Source: Phoebastria nigripes
Lineage: Eukaryota; Chordata; Aves; Procellariiformes; Diomedeidae
NCBI GenBank assembly: GCA_035582835.1
Contig: JAYKAV010003266.1
Coordinates: 1,674,159-1,738,158 of the forward strand
Reading direction: 5' to 3'
Length of the DNA stretch: 64,000 bases
Part shown: positions 48,437-59,623 of the stretch, piece after piece
Layout: each line of letters starts with the position of its first letter
Numbering within the stretch: position 1 is the first letter of the stretch
Notes under the pieces: model-generated
Told to the model about the DNA's origin: nothing
Database searches by the model: none
What the model saw: only the letters and a program-made list of their open reading frames with translations
Translations under genes and position numbers: made by a program

Positions 48437-50170
48437 AAATTAATACAGCTGAAAAACAATGTAGAAGGTAATGACTCTACTGGCAGCATGAGATCTGAAT
48501 AGGGGTAGTTCATCTGTTCTTTCAGTTTTAATGTGTAAAACTATAGCTATTCCTGTTACTGACAATCAAAGAAATAGCCAAATATGATTTAGCCGCTATG
48601 ATGTGTGATAGCTCCTACTAGGAATAGGAGGGAGTAACCAGAGTCACTGGTGTGGAGGCAGGAACAGTCTGCAGGGAGCAAAGGTTTTCTGGTTATAGCA
48701 GCAGCCTTGCACTCTAGCTTGTTTTCTGTCTGTATCCGTTCCCTGTCTGTTTGGCCTATTACGAGTTAAATGTTTTTTGTGCGTAGAGCCTGTTTCTTAG
48801 TGCAGTGTTTCCTGGCGCAGGGGATTTCAATCTTCACACAGGGGTTGGAGAGGTGAGAACGTGGGGTTCAAAGCACTGGTATACGCTAGGCTAATTTAAT
48901 GATAGTCAGAATGTTCTTTAATATTAATTCAATGTAATAACTCTTTTCACATGAGAATCCATAAATGTTTTACAAATATTTGGTAATTTAATTTCAGCTG
49001 TACCACAGGGGAAGTTCATGAGGATCATTTCAACCATCATCAAAGTACAGCCTGTCCTAGGAAGGCACTTATTAAGGACATAGAACAACTCTGTGCTGCT
49101 GAAAAGCAGAAAGGAAAGACACCACCTTGTTCAACTGTGTTGCAGAGTGAAGTCAAGCAAATTGTTGTAATTACCCCCACAGAAATCATAGATTTGTGTT
49201 GAATGTGGATATTGGTAGCTTTGATGAACAGTTCACAGTATGCATTCAAATCAAGCTGTTCTTTCTACGCCTTTCTTTTTTTCATTTTGGGGCTGTTCTT
49301 CCTCTAACAGTTGAACCTCACGTTACTTGTCACTTGAACAGTAATTCATNTAGATGTATTTGTTGCCTATTAGTACAGCTACAGAAAAGCTATCCCGCTC
49401 TTTGGGCAGAGCTACATATTTTTTTCCTTATCATTCTTCCTTGTCCTTTACTCCACTGAAACTATCGAGTAGGTGCTATTCCTTGAGCACGCTGTGCAGA
49501 ATCAAGCCTTAGGTGAAGTCTGTGCTGGCGTGATACAGCAAGGCTGTGCAGTGGGAAGGTTAGGAGTGTTGTTCAAAGCACACCAGAGGAGTTATAAGAT
49601 CCCAGGCTGGCTTCCAGCTTTAACATAAAGATACCAATTTATCCTCATTTTCCCTAGGCTAGCTCAAAACTTGTAGCTTTAATAAACACAAGAGCAGTGC
49701 TGTTGTGTCTTTAGGCATTTAACATTAGATTCAGGTAGCTCTGTTCAAGCAAGAGTGCCTCAAACACTGTACCAGCCAAGACATAAATTGCAAAACAGCA
49801 TTTTGTTTACGGTGACCAGTATCTACCACATCCTTCAGTGTGTTAACTCTCTGGTTAGATGGAAAACAATGTTGTGTTGTTATATTTTGTCAAGCGTGTT
49901 GGATAATAACACAAGATTACAGTGACGAAAGAGGTATCGGGCACAGTCAGAAGATGGGCAGACGTGTGAGGAGTCTGTGCAGGAGAGGCAGCTGCAGAAA
50001 ACAGCCATAAGAACAGAATAGAGAAAGTTATTTCAGTGGCCAAAGTTCTCTATTTTGATCATTTTGGCAGCTGTTCCTCTTCACTGGAAGCTGGCTGCTT
50101 CTATTTCACTAAGTTTTAATAAATTGTAATTGGACAAACCTGATATAACTTTGAAGTTAGCCCCTCTTCA
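48437..50170. other. noncoding, nothing recognised
   Basis: Unique-looking AT-moderate DNA with an ambiguous base at 49349. Open frames up to 87 codons lack any protein signature. Confidence 0.55.
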
Positions 50171-50237
50171 AGCAGGTGGTTGGACTAGATAATCCCCAGA
50201 GGGCCCTTCCAATCTAATTTTTTTCTGATTCCATGAA
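50171..50237 (+). mobile_element. CR1 3'-end relic
   Basis: AAGCAGGTGGTTGGACTAG, then ATAATCCCCAGAGGGCCC and TTCCAATCTAATTTTTTTCTGATTCCATGA follow the familiar CR1 3' terminus (GTTGGACTAGATGATC, CCCTTCCAAC, TTCTATGATTCTATGA) with substitutions. Only about 70 bp is recognisable. The copy lies on the plus strand, opposite to the two longer CR1 copies, and is clearly older. Confidence 0.85.
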
Positions 50238-50519
50238 ACACATGATGTTGTTTGTGACTGACTTCTCAACTGTGCGTGAACACGCTCATGGATATGTATT
50301 TCTTTTCTCCTGAATATTTCTACCTGAGACTTAAAGTGGCTTTCTGGAAATGTTTGCACAAGTAAATCCAATCCCAATAACCACTTACAGGGAATGAAGA
50401 ACAAAAGGGGAAGGGGCAGGGGCAATGAAAAGTTAATTTAAACATGCAGACTAATATTTACAGAACAGCTGTTGCAGTATTTACCCAGCTTTACTAATTA
50501 TGGGCCAGAACTTGCCCCC

Positions 50520-50665
50520 GTTGCTGACAGTGAATCGCTCTGTGCATCCGCGGATGGACTGTGCAGGCGGATGCTGCCGGGGTCAGGAGGCGCAGCACCG
50601 GCTGCCCGCAGGGTCCCACTCCGGAGCCCCGTGGCGGGAGCTAATGGGCTGCCGTGGATTTCAGT
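50520..50665. other. GC- and CpG-rich patch with a 12-bp palindrome
   Basis: Eleven or so CpGs occur within about 140 bases flanked by AT-rich DNA, including the palindrome CATCCGCGGATG at 50545-50556. Overlapping open frames on both strands reflect composition. It may be a small unmethylated regulatory element. There is no recognisable promoter or exon. Confidence 0.3.
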
Positions 50666-53600
50666 GGGCTGTGAATGATGTTTCTCTGAGCTGTTGTCAC
50701 TGACCAGCACAACATAACTCCTGCTCACCCCTCTCTGGAGGATGCAATCCTTTATGTGTTTGTGGTAATTTCCTTAAACAGTGACTTGGAGAGGAAGTAC
50801 AAAATTCTGAAAACTTCAGCACTCTGGACATTTTGAAAATCTGTCCCTAATTATCAAATATGAACAGTTGGACACGGTGATCTGATCTTGTCTGGGAGCC
50901 TGAGTGGGTATGGGAGGGTTGGGTTTGCTCCCCCCTTACATCCTCACCCACTGCACGCAAGGAGGGGTTGCAAGTCTGGCCCTTACGTGGAAATTCCCAT
51001 CCTCAAAGGTGAAAGCTACAGACCCTTGAGACTGAATGTGTNTTGCACACCTGGGAGCCCAGACAGTGACTGTTTAATGCATTAGGCTCTGAATGGATGT
51101 ATATGTGGATTTCTGTGCCTAGAGCATTGCAGAGGACTTTTTACACTCATGAATAAATAAATAATAAATAGCAGAGGCATATGGGAGAACTCACAGCACA
51201 TCTCCTGCTTGATGTTCAAGAAAAAAAATTAGAATATCAGAAGATAAAGACTGCAAGGGACCCCTGCAGGGAAAGCCTCTTTGTCTAATGACCTTTCTAG
51301 GTCTATGATAGCAAATACAATAGCCAAACCTCATAAATCATAGTTCAGGAAAACATCCGGAGGGCACGCTTTGACACTGTTTGCATATTCAAATGTCACC
51401 CCACTCATGAAAGAAAGACAAAATGTTTTTTTCTCTCAAAAATGTCAGCACAGGCTGGATTAGAAAAGATAATTCAGAAGTACTTCCAGAGAATAATTAC
51501 CACTGTCACCTACCTGCAATGTAGTTAATGAATGGGAAGAGGGTTTTTTATTAGAAAAAAAAATATGATTATTAGAGTAATTAATCAGCTGNGTGATGAC
51601 AGCTTCCCTGAGAAAATAATCTCCAAAGGCCAAGTAGCTATAGTAGGGCATTTTGTTGATAAAGCACCAGAAGCACAAAACATTCTTCTAACATTAGATG
51701 TGAAAGTGCTTATATGGGTGGAATTACATTATGTCCTAAGTACCTATGGATCTACTGCACTTTGTGAGCTAAAAGATTCATTATCTCATTGGTTAAACGC
51801 AAGAAAATTTCATAACCTTNTGGTCTCCCCAAAATAAATAACACTTTTTTTTCTCCATCCTCTTTGTCTTATCTATTTAAGGCTCAGCCCAGGAAAGCAA
51901 TTAAGGATCTATTTATGTCTGCAGACCTGTGCGTGTTGCTCAGCTTCCCCCATTAGCACAAAGGGATTTCTTCATACTGGAAAGCGAAGGCGTAAAGGGA
52001 CAAACTTATGGCCCCTCTGGTCTGGCGAGCAAAGGTAAATAGAAACCAGCCATGGGCACAGCCAGGGTAGGAGCTTTCTGAGGACATGGAGATTTCCAAA
52101 CCTTAAGGAGGCCAGAGCCCACCCTACTTGGCTTCTCACTTTGGGACATGAGGGCAGCAAGCAGAAAAGAAAAAAATAGAAAAATGGAGAAGAATTTGGC
52201 ATAACTGCTGCACTTCAGCACAGGCAAATTTTAGCTGCTGGTTGTTTGCACTCAGGCTTCAGTTACAGACGCTGAGCTCAAACACAGCAGCTCCCTCAAG
52301 GTCCTGTCTCTCACAAGGACATGCACAGCAGTGACAGTCCCCAGAGCCTTCCCCTCTCTCCTGTCCCCCCTCACAGAGGTCTTGTCCCAGTGCCAGGAGT
52401 CAGAGGAGACTTTTGTCCTCCTCGGAGCTGGATGGAAGTAGAAAGGGGCCTCCAAGGCAGGAGCTGATTGGAGTCCCCTGGGCAGGACACTCCATGCTTA
52501 GAGACATCTTAAGTAAATGCCTGGAGCGAAGGTGCCGTGAGGAGTTTGGTTGAGTACTTGTACTTCTGCATTACGAGTGATACTCTCCCTCCTTTTCTAT
52601 GGGTACAATTTCTGCATGGCACGGTTTTAATCTCCGGGCATCTCATTTACCCCTAGGTCACACCATGCACCGAAGGATCAGCTTCTTCCCCAAGACCCTG
52701 CTGCTATTTTCCTAATCCCTGCTCTGTCACATCCCCTGTCCCTCTCTCAGCTNGGCTCTGCTCCCTCCCTGGTGCTGAGCTCCAGCCTGCTCTCCATTGC
52801 CTGCACCCACCAACGCTCCCAGTCCCTGCAGGCAGCAAAGCTTGGGAGCCCCTAATGGGATACGCACTTAGGTGGCTCAAGGTATTGCAAGGGGCACAGT
52901 ATGCAGTCACCAGATAAAATTCAGTGCAGGGCTCACTTAAGTTCCCCTTCACTCTGTGGCAACATCACTTCATTTCAAGATCAGGCTTCCCTGCTGGTTG
53001 GAGTAATAAGGATTTCTCAAGGACATGAATGATGCAAGGCCCTGTGCTGACCCTCTCTGCGCAGGTAAATTGCACGTGCTGCCAGCGGAGTGTCTGCTTA
53101 GGTTTGACCTCTGCTATTCTCCAGTTTCTCTTTTCTCTCCTAATACATTTTAAGTGGTACCTTCTGCACGCGATTGACAACGAAGTGAGGAAAAGCACCC
53201 GCAACTGAGTACGGCAATGCCGTTCTGGGGCTCTGTTTAGATCATGGATATTTCTTCCAACTAAAAGAAGTGTGTGTTCACAGCAGACTAACTACTGCAG
53301 AGGACGATGTATGAACAAATGCCAAAGGCAACAGCTCAGAGAGATATTATTTACATATTTATTAGAAATTCAGTACTGCTTGTGAGAGCAAACCACTTCT
53401 GACTTCAATTCCAATAAGTAAACAACCCAATGNGCAAATAAAAGAAAAGGGAAACATGCTTTTACACAGTTTACACAAGCTAATACAGTAAAACAAAATA
53501 TTCTGAACATGAAACTATTTTGCAAGATATGAAAAAAAATCCTACCTTTATTCTCCTTTTTGGTTAAGCACTCAGAAAGTAATAATTGCAAAATAATTAT

Positions 53601-54039
53601 ATGTGCTATCAGTTGCCTCTGACAGACTAACAGAAAGATAATTAATCCTTGTTTATCTAAACTGCATTGTAGTTCAGTTTAAACTGTCCTGCAGCAATGA
53701 GCATCACTTCTGCTTTATCTGAACTTTCGCTGGCCTTTCTTTCACCATTTTTTTTCTTCTCTGGGTAGTTTTAAGGGTGAAAAAATAACAATAGCTGCTA
53801 GGTGTTACCCGAGGAGGAGCCCTCTGATTGCGGGAGGAGTGACAAACTCATGCGTAAGCCCTGCACTAAGGCCGAGTAGATAGGATTTTATGCCCAGGTC
53901 TGTTGTGGACTCTGGAAACCCCCCTCAAGAAACATTTCAGAAGCACCGTAGAGATATAGGGAATGGTAGAGTTAGAAAAAAGAAATCCAAATAGCTGTTT
54001 GATGTCTGGCTGCATGAACTCGTCCTTTAATTCATCCAA
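50666..54039. other. noncoding, nothing recognised
   Basis: A short (AATA)n stretch lies at 51151-51170. Open frames are at most 101 codons, often overlapping on both strands. Ambiguous bases lie at 51042, 51592, 51820, 52753 and 53433. No interspersed repeat was recognised. Confidence 0.5.
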
Positions 54040-54240
54040 GGAGGCCAGTCGTGACCTGGCTCGGCTCTACCTGCTGGGCGTGGATAAAAGNGGTACCTGG
54101 GGAGGCAATCCTGCCTGTGCGAGCCTGGGGAAGCTCTGGGTTGCTGAACTGCCTGGACCTTCCCTTGGTCCTGGGGTAAGGCTCAGGGCCACGCAGGAGC
54201 GGGGAGAGGGGTCTCCAGCTGGGAGCCTGCCCCGCTACTA
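54040..54240. other. GC-enriched patch
   Basis: A modest rise in GC with several CpGs. Overlapping open frames on plus (54-92 codons) and minus (117 codons, 54032-54385) strands are not recognisable as protein. An ambiguous base lies at 54091. Confidence 0.35.
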
Positions 54241-55954
54241 GGAAGGTGAAGGGCTCAGCTGGCATCAGTCTTGAGGTTTTGGTGATGCTCAGGCTGCAGG
54301 CTGTCTCTGCCTCTTTGAAAACGGAATCAAGTTGCTTATCTCTGGTAATGGTGAGTGAAGCTGCCTCTGAAGGCCTTTCCTCCACAGCCCCTATCAGCAG
54401 TTTTGACTGGTAGGTAGAGATTTTTTAATGTAGACATACATTTATCAGGAAAAAAAAAAAAAAAGTCCTTTTTCGGCACAATGGGAAATTTCATGGAAAA
54501 TAGCCGTACTTGCCTAAAATTTCAGAATTTTAAAAGCTTAAAAATGATTTTTTTTTCAATTTAAGTTGTTAAACTCTTTCCCTCCATAAAATAAAAGCTG
54601 AGAAGCTGAAGTTATTCTGATTTCATTGGTTCTTGTAGGTGAGAAAAAGCAAATCTATTGCCTGACCCACAACCTGTTCAGGAAANAGTTCATATCTCGT
54701 TTCTCTTGTTGAGAAAGAACATTTGATACTAACAACGATTCAGGACACAGTAAGAAGATATATAGGCTTTCAGCATCTTTTCCAAATGCTTGCTTGAAAT
54801 ATTTCCAGGTAGATAGGGGTTATAAAATGATCAGGAACAAAGCGTTTGTAAAGGTTATAATAAATGTAAAAATGTTTGGAAGTGTTAGCAGTGCTAAAAC
54901 CTGTTATTTAAATTCATCAGATGTCACTTTGAAGGAAGCTTTCAGGAACAGTCTTTATATGTACTCTTTTCTAAGGGAAGCTCGTACGTAATTGTCAAAT
55001 AAAGAGCACCCCAGGCCGTAGCCCTACTAAATGTCAGCCCTTCCAGACTAATAATGCCCTGCGGTGTTTCAAAATAGAAAGCATAATGCAATAATAATAT
55101 GGGACTCCCACCAGTATGGAAACCCACAGCACTGCTCCTGAAGTACGGCCGTGCAGCCTGCACACTCCGCAGCCAAGGACATCAGAGCTTCCAGAGAAAA
55201 AGCTCCCAAGCTTTTCTTCTGGCAGCCGGATCCGGGCAGAGAAGTCATTGAAGCTAATTTAAAAGAGGCACTCGGTGTCAGTACAGGGCTCTACTGGGAC
55301 TCCAGCTAACAACCTTTCGGGTATTGGGAAAAATGATTAACAGATGTGTCTTCCTGTTTCCCAATATATCTCTTTTGAATTGCAAAGTGGCCTCCTGCTT
55401 ATTTTGAAGTACAATATGTCTAACCTTCCAGGCACAGCTTATTGCCTCCTATGCCACTATGAATCTATGATTTATTTAACAAATTTCTACCCAGCAAATA
55501 AAACAACATTTGTTCTACCTGGAGGGTAGTTTCCAAATATCACAGCACAGCCAGGCATGGCTGCAACAGTTGGCACAAGAATAGTGGTCAAAATGATGAA
55601 CGAGGTGTCTCACTTCAGATGGGAAAAAGTAAAATCATATGAGTAACTCCACAAAATAAAGCTGCATCTTCAGCTATGATTCTCCTGGGCAGACACAATC
55701 ATCATGAAGCCATCACATTTTCAACTGTATTTGTATCATTTACATATATTGACTTAGAGTATAANACCAGATGTTTTCTGTACCAAAATGCGCACAAGGA
55801 GCAAGCTCTAATGAGTCAGTGCTGAGTAAAGGCTGAACAGGTTTGAATACAACAAAATGACCTTGAACTTTCATCTAAGCTTCAAATTAGAAAAAAACCT
55901 AATATAACTATTTTTTTCCCACCTAAGTTTGAAAAGTTCTGTTTCTTTGGAAGG
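54241..55954. other. noncoding, A15 tract
   Basis: Fifteen A residues lie at 54450-54464. The remainder is unique-looking, AT-moderate DNA with ambiguous bases at 54686 and 55765. No gene is supported. It ends at the left target-site copy of the LTR. Confidence 0.55.
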
Positions 55955-56085
55955 GTTATTGTTGTGGTTTAACCTGACAGGCAGTCAAACACCACACAGC
56001 CGGTCGCTCACTCCCCCCTCCCCTCAGTGGGATGGGGGAGAGAATCGGAAAAAAAAGTAAAATTCGTGGATTGAGATAAAGACAG

Positions 56086-56091
56086 TTTAAT
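56086..56091 (-). terminator. LTR polyadenylation signal variant (ATTAAA)
   Basis: The minus strand carries ATTAAA here, about 120 bases after the predicted start and 126 bases before the LTR end, followed by T-rich DNA. This agrees with the R region ending nearby. It is the commonest variant of AATAAA. Confidence 0.4.
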
Positions 56092-56116
56092 AAAACAGAA
56101 AAGGGAGGGAAAAATA

Positions 56117-56137
56117 ATTATAATAATAATAATAATG
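56117..56137 (+). repeat. (TAA)n microsatellite inside the LTR
   Basis: About six TAA units lie within the R or U5 part of the LTR. Slippage inside this LTR family is a likely source of length variation between copies. Confidence 0.8.
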
Positions 56138-56234
56138 ATAGAATATACAAAATGAGTGATGCACAGTGCAATTGCTCACCACCCGCTGAGCGATACCCAA
56201 GCAGCGATCGCTACTTCCTGGACCATGCCTCCTC

Positions 56235-56242
56235 TTTATATA
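56235..56242 (-). promoter_or_regulatory. LTR TATA box
   Basis: On the minus strand the LTR contains TATATAAAG, a canonical TATA box about 240 bases from its 5' end. This is a normal U3 position and predicts initiation about 25-30 bases downstream (around 56205-56210). It may still act as a promoter towards lower coordinates, but that is not shown. Confidence 0.6.
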
Positions 56243-56487
56243 TTAAGCATGATGTCACATGGTATGGAATACCCCGTTGGCCAGTTGGGCTAGCTGTCCC
56301 GGCTATGCTCCCTCCCAGCTTCTTGTGCACCTGGCAGAGCATGGGAAGCTGAAAAGTCCTTGACTAGCAGACTACTTAGCAACAACTAAAAACATCAGTG
56401 TCTTATCAACATTCTTGTCATACTAAATCCAAAACACAGCACTAGGAAGAAAATTAACTCTATCCCAGCCGAAACCAGGACAGTTAT

Positions 56488-57535
56488 TTATTTACTCCCT
56501 GTCTCCAATGCAGAATATAAATGCCCAAATCCTTAGTTGTTACAGGCTTTCAGGTTTTTCTCTTAAAATACTGAATGCAAAGTTCTCTTGAGTTGCAGGC
56601 CAGTTTGCGCTCTGGGTGCAGCACTCGCACCAGCACTGGTAGTGGGGCTGGACCCTCTAAGAGATGATGCTCTAACAGTTTTTGCGATGGCAGGCAGTGT
56701 ATGTAGGGGTGGGAGTGCTGTCCNTCCTTTGGATCATTANTATTACTACTGCTACGAACAACTTAGTAAAAAATTCCATGTCATGATTCGGTAATGAAAA
56801 ACGTGAATTTATTGATTTGAGTTATATGAACAAGTATAAATTAGGAACTAATTTAGACCCAGTGTAGAGCTTGGCTTATATGAGACAGTGTCAGACAGCA
56901 GGCTGCCATCCACGTGGTGGCTATCTCCAATACTTTATAGCTTTTCCAAAGAGTGTTTAGAGTACAGTGTGTGTGTAGCTGCACACGGGGTGCTCGGCAG
57001 CCTGCGCAGCTGCAGACTCTCCTGCCTTTTCTCTTTGATAAGAAATAGGAATCTCCGGGGATGAAAGCAATGCGGAAGGGCAGAACATGATGTTCTTTTC
57101 CAGTTAGGTTCAATTGCTGCATTTTGAGATGTCACAGTGGGTAATAAAATATATTCCCTATGTTCAGAGCTGAAGAAAGAAGCTTCCCCAAAATAAACAC
57201 AACTGAAAGGAATTTTCTTTGGTTTTTATTTACGTTGGGTTATTAAAGCGACAAGTCTGTGCTATCCATGCAGTGCAGGGGATTATAAGGCTCCAAGGAN
57301 GGAGCTCAGACCCCAGTGGGTGCTTAACTTCCACAACACAACAAATACATTTCTTTCCCTCCGCATGTCTCGTGTTTACTTTGTGGCAGGCAGACCTGCC
57401 GGGCAGGCTGAAAGCTGGGAGTCATGGTAGTGATTTCTGAATGACATCTGAAGAACTGAAATATTTCTCCCTGCCCAGGGATTAAAAAGGAGCTGGGCAA
57501 GAAAATAGTCAGTCATTGCTGTTTACAGGATTGTG
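56488..57535. other. noncoding, nothing recognised
   Basis: Ordinary DNA with ambiguous bases at 56724, 56740 and 57300. Two overlapping minus-strand open frames at 56853-57135 resemble no protein. Confidence 0.55.
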
Positions 57536-57554
57536 TTTTTTTTTTTTTTTTTTT
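57536..57554 (+). repeat. poly(T) tract (T19)
   Basis: Nineteen uninterrupted T residues, followed by CTTTACGTCATATTTTAAATT. No associated retroposon is visible. Confidence 0.9.
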
Positions 57555-59589
57555 CTTTACGTCATATTTTAAATTTATAAAATATTTAGTTTAGGCAAAT
57601 GTAGTCAAATCATAATCGATTTCTCAAACTTGCAGGGAAAAGAGGTTGATTGTTTACTCTCTCCTGTGTAAATGACTGACGCAAAAAGTAAGAAAACATA
57701 TATCCTCCTCTGCTCTTCCTTACATCCTCTTCACAGTCAGCATAAAAGGCTTTTTAATAGAATAGATTGGAGGAGGCTTGTGATGGGAGAACACAATGAA
57801 ACCGTAGTCGAAATCCATCCCTTTAGTGGAGCTGCATCAGCATGTTAATGCGCTGGGACATCGCNGTGGCTGGACACCCGCTGCTGACTTGGTGAACACG
57901 CTCTCTCCATCTTCCTTGTGTGGCTGAAATTACTTCTCAGAGCTTCATCTCTTTGCCCTTGCTTCATCATAAACTTTGTCCCTGATTATGTGAAGAACGT
58001 AACAGATGATGCAAGTCAAGTCATTCATGTCTGTGGTATCAGGCATTCATTATTGTTTGATTGTGCACACCAAAGGATTATGCACCATATTTGTAAGAGA
58101 ACGGCAGTGTGATTAGTCAATCTCAGGAGAATTAAATGTACGTTTTGTGGGCTAAACCTTGTATCAGTCTTACATAAACTCTTCCTTCCTGAAGTGGGTC
58201 TTGGTGTGCAGGAGAGGTGCAGGGCAGAAGGCAGGTGCTGGAATGACAGCCGGAGGACGTGGGCTTTGTTAGTGGCACTTTGCTTTCTCCACGGAGGTGT
58301 CCTGCAAGAGGATGGTTCATCGCCTGCTGAGCTTTGGGACATGGACCCGACTTTCCAAAATCAGGAATGAAACACCCCATCCAGAGCTAAACAGCTGCTA
58401 AAAAGCTTCTCAATGTTGACATCTTTCTCTTGCTGTTGCTCTCCGACTGCCTTAAACTTAAAGCGAGTGTCAGTGAGCTCCGCTCCCGGAGCTCAGCAGC
58501 CCCATGTGATTCCTCGAGAAGTAACTGGATCTTAAACCAAGTGATCCTGAACCATCAGCTCGGTGGCTGTTTTCAGAAAACTTGTCTGGTTTGTAACAGA
58601 CACTCACACAATGACACACATCACAGCGCAAGCAAAGCTTTCTGTTTATAAAATAGCCAATAACATTTGTGAAGAATTATTTTTTTCCCAAGGACACCTT
58701 TCATTTCAGTCTCCAAGGGAGCTGGGAATAAATTGTTCCTTACCATCAGCAGCTGACCTCTCTGCTTGTTTAAAATGTGGGCGTCTTCTGAACAAAAAAA
58801 CACCATTTGCTAAATGAAGCAAAACACCATAATAGGTTTAATGATGTAGATTTATCTCCTAACAGTTGTTTTGAGATCACAACAAATCATTAAAATCATT
58901 AACTCTCCAAGCTAAATTAGATTACAGATCTTGGAGAATGTCTGGCCACTGCATTTGCAAAACTGTGCCTCTTCCTGCCTGTGCGAATCATTAATTCTGC
59001 TCAGATTCCTCTGCAAACAATGAACCAATTCAACATATTCCAAGTCAGATTAAACAAAAAAAGCCAACATCTTTGTGTGTGTGCGTGTTTTGTTTCTTCT
59101 TCCAGACTATTTCCATTACCAGAAAATATTTTCCTGGTGTGGCCAGAACAGGCTGTGTCTCTCTGTGGGGAACGTTGTCTCCAGTGCAGTGTCTTGTGTC
59201 ACTCGGCTGCACGTATCTATCTGAAAGCCAGGGAATTTGGTCCCAGAACTACACAGTGTAATTAAGATACACTTAAAGCAACAACAAGCCTTGCATAGAA
59301 GCCCATTTATATTGCACCTATCAATGGCAGTGTTACTGCCATGAAGTGTGGCTTTGAGCATAAGATAAGTGAACAAATGTGGAGGGTTTGGGAAGCCCGT
59401 GGCTGACACCGGCGTGAGAGCTGATGGCTCAGCACCATCTCTTCCTGCAGGAGCCAAACTGGAGTGAAAGAAATCCCATGTTAGACGCTATCCTGTTTTA
59501 CAGGAATATGAAGCTCCTCATAGTTTCCTTCTCCAGAACCTGTGCCCTTGCACTGCTGTTTATAAAGGCTGCTGCCATGACAGGGAAGG
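57555..59589. other. noncoding, nothing recognised
   Basis: Chance open frames up to 113 codons. A GT-rich stretch GTGTGTGTGCGTG lies near 59074. An ambiguous base lies at 57865. No interspersed repeat was recognised. Confidence 0.55.
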
Positions 59590-59623
59590 AACAGTGTTAA
59601 AACAACACTGTTTTAACACTGTT
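59590..59623. repeat. 15-bp perfect inverted repeat, 4-base loop
   Basis: 59590-59604 is the exact reverse complement of 59609-59623, with ACAC as the loop. The arm contains AACAGTGTTAAAACA. The same words also form a short direct repeat (AACACTGTT at about 59604-59612 and 59615-59623). The structure could extrude as a cruciform or arise by local foldback synthesis. Confidence 0.9.

Larger units (their letters stand above)
55960..56482 (-). mobile_element. solo LTR of an ERVL-type endogenous retrovirus
   Basis: The 523-bp element starts TGTTGTGG on the plus strand and ends CCAGGACA, so on its own (minus) strand it runs TGTCCTGG...CCACAACA with TG/CA ends. The minus-strand start TGTCCTGGTTTCGGCTGGG, with GATAGAGTTAATTTTCTTC following, is a very common bird LTR signature. 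Direct copies of GTTAT lie at 55955-55959 and 56483-56487; the sixth bases differ. A 5-bp duplication fits ERVL better than ERVK (6 bp). There is no internal gag, pol or env, so this is a solo LTR left by recombination between two LTRs. No coding capacity remains. Confidence 0.96.

Noticed and set aside
56152..56352. 66-codon plus-strand open frame inside the LTR
   Set aside because: It is antisense to the LTR, which is noncoding, and does not match retroviral protein order.
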